Shown: positions 15,625-24,788, numbered from the stretch's first letter. The stretch: DNA of 64,000 nucleotides from Phocaeicola dorei (GCF_013009555.1 NZ_CP046176.1:4805501-4869500); one strand, 5' to 3'. Notes: a model not told the origin generated them from the sequence alone. Translations and numbers: made by a program.

Positions 15625-16539
15625 ATGAAGAAGATTCTGATGATGCTTGCCCTGATTGCGGGCACAGTGGCTGCATACGCGCAGCAGAGCAGCGGGGATT
15701 ATTATGAAGGACTGAGCCGCAAGATCGGATTCAGCCGGATGATTCCCCCGCACGGTCTGGAAATCACATATGACAAGACCGTACATATTATTTTTCCCTC
15801 TCCCGTGAGATATGTGGACCTGGGTTCGCCCAATCTGATAGCGGGCAAGGCGGACGGTGCGGAAAATGTGATCCGTGTGAAGGCAACCCGGAAACATTTC
15901 CGGAGCGAGACAAACATGAGCGTAATTACCGAAGACGGCAACTTCTATACATTCAACGTCAAGTATGCCGACGAGCCTTTGCTGCTGAATGTGGAAATGT
16001 GCGACTTCATCCATGACGGAGAGGCCGTGAACCGTCCGAACAATGCGATGGAAATCTACTTGCAGGAACTCGCCGGGGAGTCTCCCCGTCTGGTACGGCT
16101 GATCATGAAATCCGTGTATGAACAGAACAAACGCAAGGTCAAGCATATCGGCTGCAAACGGTTCGGAGTGCAATATCTGCTTAAAGGACTTTATGCGCAC
16201 GGCGAACTGATCTATTTCCATACCGAAGTGAAGAATGCCACGAACGTGCCTTTCGACGTGGACTTCGTGACCTTCAAGATCGTGGACAAGAAAATCATGA
16301 AACGTACCGCCATGCAGGAACAGGTCATCTATCCGCTTCGTGCCTTCAACTATGTGACCCGTGTGGACGGGAAGAAGAACGAGCGGACGGTGTTTGCCCT
16401 GCCCAAGTTCACCATTCCCGACGACAAGAAGCTGATAGTGGAAATGTATGAGAAGCAAGGCGGCCGGCATCAGTCCTTTGATGTGGAGAATGAGGACCTG
16501 GTACGCGCAGAAACCGTCAATGAACTGAAAGTCAGATGA
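15625..16539 (+). CDS. traN: TraN (DUF4138), VirB9-like outer channel protein
   Basis: A signal peptide (MKKILMMLALIAGTVAAYAQ), then a beta-rich protein containing EITYDKTVHIIFPSPVRYVDLG, the N-terminal strand pattern of VirB9/TraN. It is expected to contact the outer-membrane part of the channel together with TraM and TraO. I start at 15625 because the open frame to 15571 would bury the signal peptide. Confidence 0.9.
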   Translation: MKKILMMLALIAGTVAAYAQQSSGDYYEGLSRKIGFSRMIPPHGLEITYDKTVHIIFPSPVRYVDLGSPNLIAGKADGAENVIRVKATRKHFRSETNMSVITEDGNFYTFNVKYADEPLLLNVEMCDFIHDGEAVNRPNNAMEIYLQELAGESPRLVRLIMKSVYEQNKRKVKHIGCKRFGVQYLLKGLYAHGELIYFHTEVKNATNVPFDVDFVTFKIVDKKIMKRTAMQEQVIYPLRAFNYVTRVDGKKNERTVFALPKFTIPDDKKLIVEMYEKQGGRHQSFDVENEDLVRAETVNELKVR

Positions 16540-17123
16540 ACGCCATGAAAAGAAACTTCCTCTTTATTATCCTCCTGCTTGCCCTCTTTACGGGGCAGGC
16601 AGAAGCCCAACGCCGCCTGCCGGGAATGAAAGCCGTCCGCTTCACCACTGAAATGGTCGACGGATTTTACAGCCGGGCAAACCGTCACGATGCAGGCTAT
16701 GCCTTCTCGCTGGCTGTATCCACCTGTACCGGGAACGGAAACCAGTGGATGTTTGGCGGTGAGATGCTGAAACGTAACATCCCTTACCGGAGTACGCATA
16801 TACCCTTGTCGCAATATACGGGGGAAGGCGGTTATTACCATACGCTCTTTTCCACCCCCGGCAAGTCCTTCTTCCTGAACCTCGGCGCTTCCGCCCTGTT
16901 GGGCTATGAGACCGTGAACGAAGGAGACCGGCTGCTGGATGACGGAGCCGTTTTGCAGCAATGCGAGTCTTTCATCTATGGCGGCGCGGTAACGCTGGAA
17001 GCGGAAGGATACCTGTCCGACAGGGTTGTCCTGCTGGTGCGTCTGCGTGAGCGTTTCGTGTGGGGCAGTGCCTCGGGGATCTGCCACTTCCAGTATGGAA
17101 TCGGAGTAAAATACATTTTCTAA
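16536..17123 (+). CDS. traO: TraO, outer-membrane beta-barrel-like channel protein
   Basis: Signal peptide ending QAEAQ, then alternating strands finishing with an aromatic C-terminus (FQYGIGVKYIF), typical of outer-membrane barrels. ATG overlaps the traN stop. In CTnDOT the primase-like traP follows; here traQ follows directly. Confidence 0.87.
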   Translation: MNAMKRNFLFIILLLALFTGQAEAQRRLPGMKAVRFTTEMVDGFYSRANRHDAGYAFSLAVSTCTGNGNQWMFGGEMLKRNIPYRSTHIPLSQYTGEGGYYHTLFSTPGKSFFLNLGASALLGYETVNEGDRLLDDGAVLQQCESFIYGGAVTLEAEGYLSDRVVLLVRLRERFVWGSASGICHFQYGIGVKYIF

Positions 17124-17143
17124 CCTTAAAAGAATACATACCC

Positions 17144-17602
17144 ATGAAAAGAAAAATCCTTGATTTTATGCTGACGGCCTGCTGTATGGCATTCTCCTTT
17201 CTTGGTCTTGTCGCTTGTGACAATGAGCTGGATATCAGACAGGAATACCCGTTTACGGTAGAGTCCATGCCGGTAGCGGATGAGATTACCGATGGGGAGA
17301 CTGTGGAAATCCGGCTGGAAATCAAGCCGGAAGGGAACTTTGCCGGAACCGTCTATACGCTAAGGTATTTCCAGCCGGACGGCAAGGGCAGTCTGAAGAT
17401 GGAGGACGGCACGGTACTGAAGCCCAATGACCGTTATCTGCTGAACGAATGGAAATTCCGTCTTTACTATACTTCGCAAAGCGGCAAGGAATCCCAGACC
17501 ATAGACCTCTATCTTGAAGATAATTGGGGGAATCTGCAACAATTGACATATGATTTTAATGGAAAGGATACGGATGAAGAAAATAACAAGGAGGCTGCAT
17601 GA
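17144..17602 (+). CDS. traQ: TraQ (DUF3872) lipoprotein
   Basis: A 152-residue protein with a lipoprotein-type signal (FSFLGLVAC) and a small Ig-like domain (EYPFTVESMPVADEITDGETVEIRLEI in two parts, strands around residues 35-110). An acidic tail (GKDTDEENNKEAA) follows. The stop overlaps the lysozyme start. The longer frame from 17060 overlaps traO and is rejected. Confidence 0.87.
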   Translation: MKRKILDFMLTACCMAFSFLGLVACDNELDIRQEYPFTVESMPVADEITDGETVEIRLEIKPEGNFAGTVYTLRYFQPDGKGSLKMEDGTVLKPNDRYLLNEWKFRLYYTSQSGKESQTIDLYLEDNWGNLQQLTYDFNGKDTDEENNKEAA

Positions 17603-18078
17603 AAAGAATACCGGCTGTTATGATCTTTCTGTTACTTGTCTTGTACGGCAAGGCGGAAAATCCCCCGTCTGACAAAGATAAGGCGGTAGCCTGCATCAAG
17701 CGGTGGGAAGGCTGGCACCGGGGGAAAATGCCTTACATCGGTTACGGACACCGCCTGCTTCCCCATGAAACGCTGACCGAGAACCTGAGTGAGGCACAGG
17801 CAGACTCACTTTTGAGATGCGACCTTGAACGGTGTTTGAAGGTATTCCGAAAATATGGGAAAGACTCGCTCCTTTTAAGTCTGTTAGGCTTTAATGTAGG
17901 CTGTTACCGTCTGATCGGCAACGGCAAGATACCTAAAAGCAAACTGATTCAGAAACTGGACAGCGGCAACCGGGATATTTACAGGGAATATGTATCGTTC
18001 CGCTGTTATCGGGGGAAAGTCATTCCAAGCATAGAGAGAAGAAGAAAAGAGGAGTTTGAACTGTTCTATATTCCGTAG
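17599..18078 (+). CDS. Conjugation-associated lysozyme (phage-type, GH24-like)
   Basis: Last gene of the tra operon. After a signal peptide it has CIKRWEGWH, carrying the catalytic glutamate, and YIGYGHRL, the two hallmark motifs of T4/P22-type lysozymes. About 159 residues, normal for the family. Likely opens the peptidoglycan locally for channel assembly. Followed by a strong terminator. Confidence 0.88.
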   Translation: MKRIPAVMIFLLLVLYGKAENPPSDKDKAVACIKRWEGWHRGKMPYIGYGHRLLPHETLTENLSEAQADSLLRCDLERCLKVFRKYGKDSLLLSLLGFNVGCYRLIGNGKIPKSKLIQKLDSGNRDIYREYVSFRCYRGKVIPSIERRRKEEFELFYIP

Positions 18079-18091
18079 ATTGCTTGCTGAT

Positions 18092-18128
18092 AAAGGTTTG
18101 GTTGTTACGAGACGACCGAACCTTTTTT
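18092..18128 (+). terminator. Terminator of the traE-lysozyme operon
   Basis: AAAGGTTTGGTTG pairs with CGACCGAACCTTT (including G-T pairs) and is followed by TTT. It lies 14 bases after the lysozyme stop. Confidence 0.8.
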
Positions 18129-18360
18129 ATTTGTCCGGCATGAACATATCCCTAACAGGGGATTGTAAAGTTCCATTCCACAATAAACCTTGAATACCGT
18201 AACAGGAAACAGATGGAACATCGGAATGTGCATGACTAAAGATCTGTATTTATGTCATAGGGCACATGAAACATAAAAGTCCCTTGGGCAGAATGACTCC
18301 AATTGCCATATTAGATGCATATTCCCAAAGCGGGCAGAATCAAGAACCGGGAAGTGGCTA
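18129..18360. other. Intergenic stretch, nothing recognised
   Basis: About 230 bases between convergent operons. A loose inverted pair GTTCCA/TGGAAC is present. I see no reading frame, promoter box or RNA I would defend. Confidence 0.5.
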
Positions 18361-18420
18361 AAACGGAAACGCCACAGGTATGATGTGATATACATCCCCT
18401 TGTGACGTTTCTGTTTTTTT
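18361..18420. terminator. Bidirectional terminator between the tra and accessory operons
   Basis: AAACGGAAACGCCACAGG pairs with CCTTGTGACGTTTCTG and has T-runs on both strands. It closes the leftward accessory operon. Confidence 0.75.
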
Positions 18421-18442
18421 AAGATGTATTTGTCTGCTGTTC

Positions 18443-19354
18443 TTACTTTTGAAGCAAGTATTCCCCTATTGAACGATACCGGTCTTTGATTGCGGCATTT
18501 TCATTGAATCCATTCAGACAATGGAGCAAGGCTTTCTCCAAAGTGGTGTATCTGCGGTTAAAACATTGCGGATTGTCCAGGCAATAGGCATTCAAGGCAT
18601 ATCTGTATGGGGCATATTCAGGATTATCCTCTTTTGTGATTTTCACATGCCAAGGAAAGTGTATCCGCAGAGTGAATGACCGTGTTTCCCCTTTTGTAAT
18701 CCGTTCCTCTTCCTCCAGCATTTTTTTCACGAGGGACCTGTCCAGCAACGGATATCCATATTCCCTGTAATGTTTGATATGGCAGCAATACTCCGTTGCG
18801 TATTGCTTCAATTCTTCCGGTCTTATACCATAGTGTTCCCCATAGAAAAGCAGCACTTCCCTGCCTGTTACGATAACGGGCTTTCCGTCCGCTTCATGTT
18901 TAAATACCTGCCGTTCCATCTTTTCCCTGTCTGTCAGCAAGGCAAAACCGAAACATTCCGTAAGGGTGAAACTTTCCCTGCCGGGAACGGACAGCCCAAT
19001 AAGCCTTTCCAATGTGTGGCAGTAAAAGAAAATACCGTCATCGGCCATACCGGTGTCTGGTGAAAGCATAATTCTTACATCCTTGACCTGACCGCTGTCC
19101 CTTTGGACAATCCGGCAATTCGCGTAATGTGGCTCACAAGCATTCTCTTTCTTGAACCTGTGGTATTTCTCCAAAATTTCGTTCCGGATTTCCTCCTTGT
19201 CGGTCAAGGCAACTCCCAATCCGCAGTTTTCGCACCATCCGTAATAAAAAGCTTCGTCCGTGAAGTGGTCGAACCCTTTTGTGTTGGGGTTTACCATTGC
19301 CTCACACCTGACATTGGCCGATCCGCATCTGCTGCACACTATATTATTTCCCAT
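18443..19354 (-). CDS. Unknown ICE protein with N-terminal zinc ribbon
   Basis: Not recognised. The N-terminus has CSRCGSANVRC and, 24 residues later, CENCG, giving four or five cysteines suited to bind zinc. The rest is a mixed alpha/beta protein with no catalytic motif I can name; it contains the stretch SFTLRIHFPWHVKITKEDNPEYA. It is the last gene of the seven-gene leftward run headed by 24571 and has its own short gap (62 bases) from the DUF932 gene. Confidence 0.75.
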   Translation of the reverse strand: MGNNIVCSRCGSANVRCEAMVNPNTKGFDHFTDEAFYYGWCENCGLGVALTDKEEIRNEILEKYHRFKKENACEPHYANCRIVQRDSGQVKDVRIMLSPDTGMADDGIFFYCHTLERLIGLSVPGRESFTLTECFGFALLTDREKMERQVFKHEADGKPVIVTGREVLLFYGEHYGIRPEELKQYATEYCCHIKHYREYGYPLLDRSLVKKMLEEEERITKGETRSFTLRIHFPWHVKITKEDNPEYAPYRYALNAYCLDNPQCFNRRYTTLEKALLHCLNGFNENAAIKDRYRSIGEYLLQK

Positions 19355-19416
19355 TGTTCTTCTGCTTTACGGGCGACTCACGGCCGCCCTTGTCATACAA
19401 TTCGGTTGTTATTCTC

Positions 19417-20571
19417 TTAATTTATCTTTACCCGGTTCATCAGCTGTCCCGAAATTTCATGCAGTTCCCGGCAGCGTTCCGGCTGCTGTTCCCTTGCAAA
19501 GGCGGTGATTCCCTGTGTCAGTTTCCATAGCGTGGCCCCGCCTGTAACTCCGTCGTCAGGATTGTTGTTCATCAGCAGTTTCTCGACCTCACGTCCCTCG
19601 TTTTTCAACAAGGCTCCTTTCTGCACCAGATTCTTCAGTTCCCTGTCGAAATCCACGTCTATCTCCGATGCTCCTTGAATTTCGATGGCCTTCTGCATGA
19701 TGGTGTCTTTGCTGTACAGTCCTTTAGTCAGGTCGGAAACAGCCGATACGGTGGTTTGCGTGTCCAGTTCGTAGGTCTTTTGGGAGAGGGACAGGGATTC
19801 CGGCAGTCGGCCTCCAAGGTGTATCTGCCGCATGACGGACTCCCTGACCATCCCGTTCAGGCACGCCCCGTTGAGCAGGAACGACCGCATATCGACCGAT
19901 CCGTTGCCATAGTCGGATGTGGAGAAGCGTGCTCCTGCGAAGATGATGACCGTTCCGTTCTTACGGGTGGGTATCTCTATCGGAGTGGGCAGGATTGTCT
20001 CACACCATACTTTCGTGTCGTTCATATAGGCATCGGACACGACTGCTCCCTGTCCTCCCGCCTCACGGATGAAAGCGGTCAGGATATCCACCGAGTTCAG
20101 CCGACGGTAGGAGTCCGACAATACGCCCCGGACTTCCATTCCTACCGCCCGTATCAGTACCCGTGTACGCTCGGTCCATCCCGAATGCTCGTTCAGGATG
20201 GTGGCGCACAACTGTTTCTGCCAAACATCCCCGGCGGAAAGCTCGCGCAGGTATTTGGTGGGAATGCCCATCTTCTCCGAAATCTGGCTTATGGCGTTGC
20301 CGTGCAGGTTGAAGTTCCCTTCGGGCATTGCCATCTGTACCCTTCCTTCCGCTTTGAAAGAGATAACGGGGCGTTCCTTGCTACGTTGGCTTACCCCGAT
20401 GGGAGCGATGAAATCCTGCGCGATCCGTCCCTCACTGAGCAGACGGTTGATGGTGTCCATGACACCACCTTGCCTGCCTTCTATCATCCGCTGTACCTTG
20501 TTAATGACTACCTGGTTGAGGCCCTGCTGTTTCTGTACCGATGCAGCTGCCGGCATTACTGTTGTTTCCAT
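19417..20571 (-). CDS. DUF932-family phage/plasmid-like protein
   Basis: A 384-residue soluble protein of the DUF932 type found in phages, plasmids and ICEs. Family-like segments include ISFKAEGRVQMAMPEGNFNLHGNAISQISEKMGIPTKYLREL (two blocks near residues 75-115), VLSDSYRRLNSVDILTAF and FSTSDYGNGSVDMRSFLLNG. The biochemical function of the family is unknown. It sits between the metallopeptidase and the zinc-ribbon gene in one operon. Confidence 0.82.
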   Translation of the reverse strand: METTVMPAAASVQKQQGLNQVVINKVQRMIEGRQGGVMDTINRLLSEGRIAQDFIAPIGVSQRSKERPVISFKAEGRVQMAMPEGNFNLHGNAISQISEKMGIPTKYLRELSAGDVWQKQLCATILNEHSGWTERTRVLIRAVGMEVRGVLSDSYRRLNSVDILTAFIREAGGQGAVVSDAYMNDTKVWCETILPTPIEIPTRKNGTVIIFAGARFSTSDYGNGSVDMRSFLLNGACLNGMVRESVMRQIHLGGRLPESLSLSQKTYELDTQTTVSAVSDLTKGLYSKDTIMQKAIEIQGASEIDVDFDRELKNLVQKGALLKNEGREVEKLLMNNNPDDGVTGGATLWKLTQGITAFAREQQPERCRELHEISGQLMNRVKIN

Positions 20572-20597
20572 AATACTATGTTTTTAATGTTGATGAA

Positions 20598-21479
20598 TCA
20601 GAATTTATTCTTAGAGCTTGTCTTGGTTGTTTTAGTATGTCCCATGTATTTTTCTTCTGACAAACGGATATAATCCTCTTCGCTATATCCGGTCAGCCCG
20701 AACAGTTCATAATATCCGGGGAAAGTTTTTTTTCCCGCTTCCGGTATATGCATGCTGGTTCCCTTGTGGCAGCAGATGATATGCCGGACAAAGCGGTAAC
20801 ACTTGCAAAGATCAGCCACGACGGTATATTCGTTGTCCGTATGAGGTTCGTAATATCCACAGGAAAGATTGATACAGGATACTTCCAGACCGTTTCTTTT
20901 CAAAGCCGCCACATCTGTATTCAGTCCCTGTGCCGGCTTGTAGCCGTACTTCCGGACATCTATAGCTGAAATGAACTCGTTGGAGCAGAGCTTCATCCCA
21001 TTGATTTGTGTTACCATATCCCCGTTCCCTTTCCGGTCACACTGAATCACGAAACGGCAATCGGAAAAGAAGGACATATCGGCATGGCTGCTGCCTATGC
21101 ATCCCACCTCCTCCTGTACGAAGAAGGCACATTTCACCGTCTTGCAATCCTCCAGGCATTTCAGGCAGATCCAGATGCCGTTCTTGTCATCCGCACCGAT
21201 TCCGGTCATCCGTTTACGCTTGTGATCATAGCCGACAATCATCGAGTCCGCCACAAGATGGGCTGCATAAGAGCCTGTCTTGCGCCAGTGTACCTCATCC
21301 ATGTGCGCCACGACACAGGGGTAGCTTTCCCGGTTGCCTTTGACCGCATAGATGTTTCCGTACCTGTCTTGCCGGAAAGGAATCTCCATCTTTTTGAGTT
21401 CCTCTATGATGAATTTAGCCATCTTCCCCTCTCTGCCAGAGGGGGAAGAAATGCCGTAAAGAGCCATTAGTTTTTCCAT
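20598..21479 (-). CDS. M20/M42-type zinc aminopeptidase-like protein
   Basis: A cytosolic di-zinc peptidase fold with all metal ligands visible: His59 in AHMDEVH, bridging Asp98 in GIGADDKNG, the catalytic Glu123-Glu124 pair in FVQEEVGC, Asp148 in VIQCDRKGN and His213 in YYEPHTDNEY. The N-terminal YGISSPSGREGKMAKFI is typical of PepT/M42 enzymes. At 293 residues it is shorter than PepT, so the lid domain may be reduced. A complete metabolic-type peptidase within an ICE operon is unexpected. It is 12 bases from the gene upstream and cotranscribed. Confidence 0.83.
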   Translation of the reverse strand: MEKLMALYGISSPSGREGKMAKFIIEELKKMEIPFRQDRYGNIYAVKGNRESYPCVVAHMDEVHWRKTGSYAAHLVADSMIVGYDHKRKRMTGIGADDKNGIWICLKCLEDCKTVKCAFFVQEEVGCIGSSHADMSFFSDCRFVIQCDRKGNGDMVTQINGMKLCSNEFISAIDVRKYGYKPAQGLNTDVAALKRNGLEVSCINLSCGYYEPHTDNEYTVVADLCKCYRFVRHIICCHKGTSMHIPEAGKKTFPGYYELFGLTGYSEEDYIRLSEEKYMGHTKTTKTSSKNKF

Positions 21480-21491
21480 GATAATGATATT

Positions 21492-22727
21492 TTAGGAAAT
21501 GAACAATTTTTCGATTTGCAGGTATCGTCTGAATTCCGGTACGGGACGCCCTTTACGAAAGAGAAAAGACGGATATTTCTTTCCTTTATATTCCACTGAT
21601 AATCCTTTCAGGACTTTCCCGAATACGGTAGATACATAGTACATATCCTGACAGTTCTTGCAGAATGCCGCATCCGGGAAGATATGTATCTTCCCGCATT
21701 TGGGACATACATATTTTTTCCTGTTTGCACACCCTTCCGTGCTCCGGCAGGTGGCTATGCTCGTGTCGCCCTCCGTATTTCTCAGTTCCAGGTTACCGTC
21801 CGTCAGATGGAGGCTGTAGAACGTGTCGAGGTAAGGCACCCCTTTCTTGTGCCACCTGCAGGCGGGCACTTTCACCGTCAAAGAAACCTGTATATTATCT
21901 CCGGCCGCCCATTCCTGCTCCTCAATGGGATTCAGTACGGTGAAATCCGTTGTATGTGTATAATCGTTGTATCTGCGTCGCAACAGGATACCTGCCTCCT
22001 GCGCCTGCTTGCGGATCAGTTCGATGACGAATGCGTGTGAGGAATAGATACGATCCAGCAGGGAGGCGGCAATCGGTGTGTTTATTGATTTCCACAATGT
22101 TATCTCGTTCCATACAATGGCCCGTCCGACCACATTGCTGCTGTCATCCCTTGCCACGAGTATTTTGGCTCCTGCGAAATTGGCATAGAAATCCGCTGCA
22201 TTACGGGCCTTGTCTTCATATCTCATACAGGAGTTGTGCAGGCTGGATTCGCTACCGTCAGATATGGGACTATAGTTGCTTTCCAGATAAGCCTCCATAA
22301 AATCGTTCATACTGTCATGCAGTCTGATTGTGACCTTGCTGTCCAGTGAGATGGCGCTGCAGAAATAGTTGATTTCATCGGGCTGGTACGGTCCTAGATT
22401 TTTGAACAGCTCGATAAACGTGGACGGTTCCAGATCTGTCCGGTTCTCCGGAAACCAGGGCGCCTGCGGATTGTTCCGGTCCGGGAAATTGGGATGGCCC
22501 AAGTCTTTGTTGCATGCCGTGAACACGATCCGGATTTTCTTGAACGTGCCGGCTTCCGTCCGTTTGCGTTTGGTGGAGAAAAAATTGTAGGACCCCCGTA
22601 TGACTTCTTCCACCGGTACGTTCTTTTTTACTTCCGAAAGGATATCTTTGGCTATCACACTTCCGTTTTCCGCCGCATGCATCAGGCGGGATTTCAATTC
22701 GTTGCTAACATTCAGTTTCATAATCAT
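21492..22727 (-). CDS. Unknown ICE protein with C-terminal zinc finger
   Basis: A 411-residue protein, no named family recalled. The central region SLHNSCMRYEDKARNAADFY...ILVARDDSSNVVGRAIVW resembles a segment seen in uncharacterised phage proteins. A zinc-finger pair CPKCG...CKNC lies near residues 348-368. No enzyme motif identified. Two adjacent starts (MIMKL) are possible. Part of the seven-gene operon, 12 bases from both neighbours. Confidence 0.72.
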   Translation of the reverse strand: MIMKLNVSNELKSRLMHAAENGSVIAKDILSEVKKNVPVEEVIRGSYNFFSTKRKRTEAGTFKKIRIVFTACNKDLGHPNFPDRNNPQAPWFPENRTDLEPSTFIELFKNLGPYQPDEINYFCSAISLDSKVTIRLHDSMNDFMEAYLESNYSPISDGSESSLHNSCMRYEDKARNAADFYANFAGAKILVARDDSSNVVGRAIVWNEITLWKSINTPIAASLLDRIYSSHAFVIELIRKQAQEAGILLRRRYNDYTHTTDFTVLNPIEEQEWAAGDNIQVSLTVKVPACRWHKKGVPYLDTFYSLHLTDGNLELRNTEGDTSIATCRSTEGCANRKKYVCPKCGKIHIFPDAAFCKNCQDMYYVSTVFGKVLKGLSVEYKGKKYPSFLFRKGRPVPEFRRYLQIEKLFIS

Positions 22728-22739
22728 TCGGTTTATTGT

Positions 22740-23498
22740 TTATAAATTCTGTTGTTTATATGGCAATTGTTTCTTGCCAGGCTGCATTTGGCGCAATTTC
22801 TCTTTCCGCTTTCTGAGCAGGTCAACGGACATGTTCCTGCTTGTCCGATATTCCTCCTCACTCATCCGGCGAATGGAGGGAATGCCCGTCCGGGTCAGTG
22901 TATGGTTTACCATCCAGCCGTCCATGAAGTTTTCGGGGCAGAGGCTGTCATGGTGGATGACCTCACCTATGCAGCCATGTACGAGCATGTTGCAAACGGT
23001 CATCAGGCAACAGGTACGGCTGACATCCTCTGCAACCAGATAATTACCCAGGTGGCGTACATGATATGCCAGCAGCAGCCTTCCGCTTCCGCATGTCGGG
23101 TCACAGATACGTTTCCCTGTCGCTGTCTCCCCCGAATCGGTACATAAGACCATCAGGTCGCAGATATCCGGCGGAGTGAAGAACTGTCCGTTCACCTGCC
23201 GACCGCTTTTGGAGGATATTGCCATGAAGAGGTCACCGAACGCATCAAACCATCCGCCGGATTGCAATTCCCGCTGCATGAGCCGTATCCATCCGGTAAG
23301 CATTTCCATAAAATGCCTGTTCTGCTGCCGTTTGTATTTCCAGTCCATAAGGGGCGGTGCGCCGGGAGAGAACCCGTGAATGACATAACGCAGGAAATCG
23401 TTGAAAACGGATATCGGATCGTAGCCGTTCGAATAGGCGAAATCACAGACCATTTTCTCAAGCGGACGTATCGTCTGCGGTGTGTTGTATGGTACCAT
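22740..23498 (-). CDS. N6-adenine methylase-like protein without NPPY motif
   Basis: The SAM-binding half of a type I-like adenine methyltransferase: FFTPP (residues 106-110) and motif I DPTCGSG (133-139). After the HHDSLCPENF strand, where motif IV (NPPY/F) should follow, the sequence reads WMVNHTLTRTG; no NPP is present anywhere downstream. The protein is only 252 residues and has no specificity partner nearby. It may bind SAM or DNA without methylating, or use an altered motif. It lies in the seven-gene leftward operon. Confidence 0.82.
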   Translation of the reverse strand: MVPYNTPQTIRPLEKMVCDFAYSNGYDPISVFNDFLRYVIHGFSPGAPPLMDWKYKRQQNRHFMEMLTGWIRLMQRELQSGGWFDAFGDLFMAISSKSGRQVNGQFFTPPDICDLMVLCTDSGETATGKRICDPTCGSGRLLLAYHVRHLGNYLVAEDVSRTCCLMTVCNMLVHGCIGEVIHHDSLCPENFMDGWMVNHTLTRTGIPSIRRMSEEEYRTSRNMSVDLLRKRKEKLRQMQPGKKQLPYKQQNL

Positions 23499-23499
23499 A

Positions 23500-24306
23500 T
23501 TACTCTGATTTTTTATAGATTGTTACTATATGTCTTTTATGGTCAGTCTGTATCCTGACGGGAGAAATGCCAAGGAAAGAGAGATGGGTGTCCGCTTTCA
23601 GCATGTTCCATTCCCATGCAGGAAGTTCCTTCCATTCCATACGGTATGCCCAGAGTATGAACAGACCGGGACGGAATCCGTTGAAAAGCTTTCCGTGCAG
23701 AATCCCGACCAGCCGTTCCAGTTCTTCCCGCGAGTAAAGGGTGAATGCCTCATTCCGATAGACAAAGGCATCAGCCGGTTCAATATCCGGCTGACACTCG
23801 ATGAGGTATCTCGTCCATTCTTTTGTGGTGTACTTTTCGTACAGAGGATCGGGTTCCGTGTATTTCCATGCCCTGACGAATGTGTGGAAGAGGACGGCAC
23901 CGTTCCTGTGCCTTCCGGTATGCCCCCACATCCGGAACTGTTTGCTGCGTATGCCATCGGGAATCAGCAATTCCGGACCGGTTGTAACCCAAGGGCCTCC
24001 TTCGGTATTGTAACCGGTACACTTTTCATTTTCATGGCAAAAAGGTGTCTGTGGGAGAAGGCAGATATGAACTTCCCGGTCATCGCCCCTTTCAATGTGT
24101 GCCTGCGGATAATAGTCACCGCCACGGGTGATATAAGTGACAACGTCTCCTGCAGTCGGTAAACCGACTCTTTCCCTGTCCTCCCGCATCCTTGAAATCA
24201 GCCGGTTCACCTTCTCCACATCACATTCCTTTATGGAGCAGGCACACCCTTCATGCCTGTTGAGCAGAGTCAGACTTTCCAGGTCATAAAAATTACCGTA
24301 CTTCAT
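23500..24306 (-). CDS. Conserved ICE protein (DUF4121-like)
   Basis: A 268-residue soluble protein beginning MKYGNFYDLESLTLLNRHEG. Cysteine pairs (CACSIKEC) and many aromatic residues are notable; no catalytic motif is recognised. DUF4121 is a recollection for this N-terminus and size, unverified. The frame extends upstream to 24399, but those 31 codons overlap the preceding gene almost entirely. It overlaps that gene by 14 bases, so coupling is likely. Confidence 0.72.
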   Translation of the reverse strand: MKYGNFYDLESLTLLNRHEGCACSIKECDVEKVNRLISRMREDRERVGLPTAGDVVTYITRGGDYYPQAHIERGDDREVHICLLPQTPFCHENEKCTGYNTEGGPWVTTGPELLIPDGIRSKQFRMWGHTGRHRNGAVLFHTFVRAWKYTEPDPLYEKYTTKEWTRYLIECQPDIEPADAFVYRNEAFTLYSREELERLVGILHGKLFNGFRPGLFILWAYRMEWKELPAWEWNMLKADTHLSFLGISPVRIQTDHKRHIVTIYKKSE

Positions 24307-24571
24307 ATTGAGATCGTTTTTGTTGATACAATTTGACCTGACGGGTAACCATGTCGCAGAACTTCTGTCCGTTCTCCTTCTCGCTTCTGAAATAGGCAAT
24401 CATGTCCCAGAGATTCCGATTGAAGTAGCCGGTCCATTTTTCGTAATAGTGACTTCCATAGACCTTTCCGAACGTTTCCTCGAAAAGTGCAGGAGTCAGC
24501 CCTTCATCCCCGTGGTGGTTGTATTGCCACAGGGAGACAAGCAGCAGCTGGTTATAATCCAGTGTTTCCAT
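24293..24571 (-). CDS. Small unknown protein heading the seven-gene operon
   Basis: A 92-residue protein, METLDYNQLLLVSLWQYNHH at the start, rich in aromatic residues, with predicted helices and no known motif. It is the first gene after structured element A. The start at 24571 follows TTTTTTAAG-type sequence and is the only ATG that gives a full-length product. Confidence 0.7.
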   Translation of the reverse strand: METLDYNQLLLVSLWQYNHHGDEGLTPALFEETFGKVYGSHYYEKWTGYFNRNLWDMIAYFRSEKENGQKFCDMVTRQVKLYQQKRSQYEVR

Positions 24572-24641
24572 ATCTGTTCTTTTTTAAGTAAAACATCGGC
24601 CTACATGGGTAGGCATTTTTATTTCTTGATGTCTTTCCAGT

Positions 24642-24788
24642 CTGTTTTCCGGGGATTGCGGCAAGGCTTGGCGAAAGAAAATACCGCAGCGAAGCGAGGA
24701 TGATTTTCTTTCAGCCAACCCAGCCCCTGAAAGGGGCCGCCTTGCACAATCAGCCCGGAAAACGGCTATCTTTACAGCAAGAAATGAA
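24642..24788. ncRNA. Structured repeat element, copy A
   Basis: A three-way-junction-like fold. P1: CCGGGGATTGCGGCAAGGC (24649-24667) pairs with the segment 24739-24758. P2: TTGGCGAAAGAAAAT (24668-24682) pairs with 24703-24718 with one bulged A. P3: GCCCC-tgaaa-GGGGC (24723-24737). A second copy lies at 29569-29716 with compensatory changes. It sits 71 bases before the first gene of the leftward seven-gene run, with a further hairpin GCCTAC-atgg-GTAGGC (24599-24614) in between. It could be an mRNA leader, a separate RNA or a DNA-level site. Confidence 0.7.
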
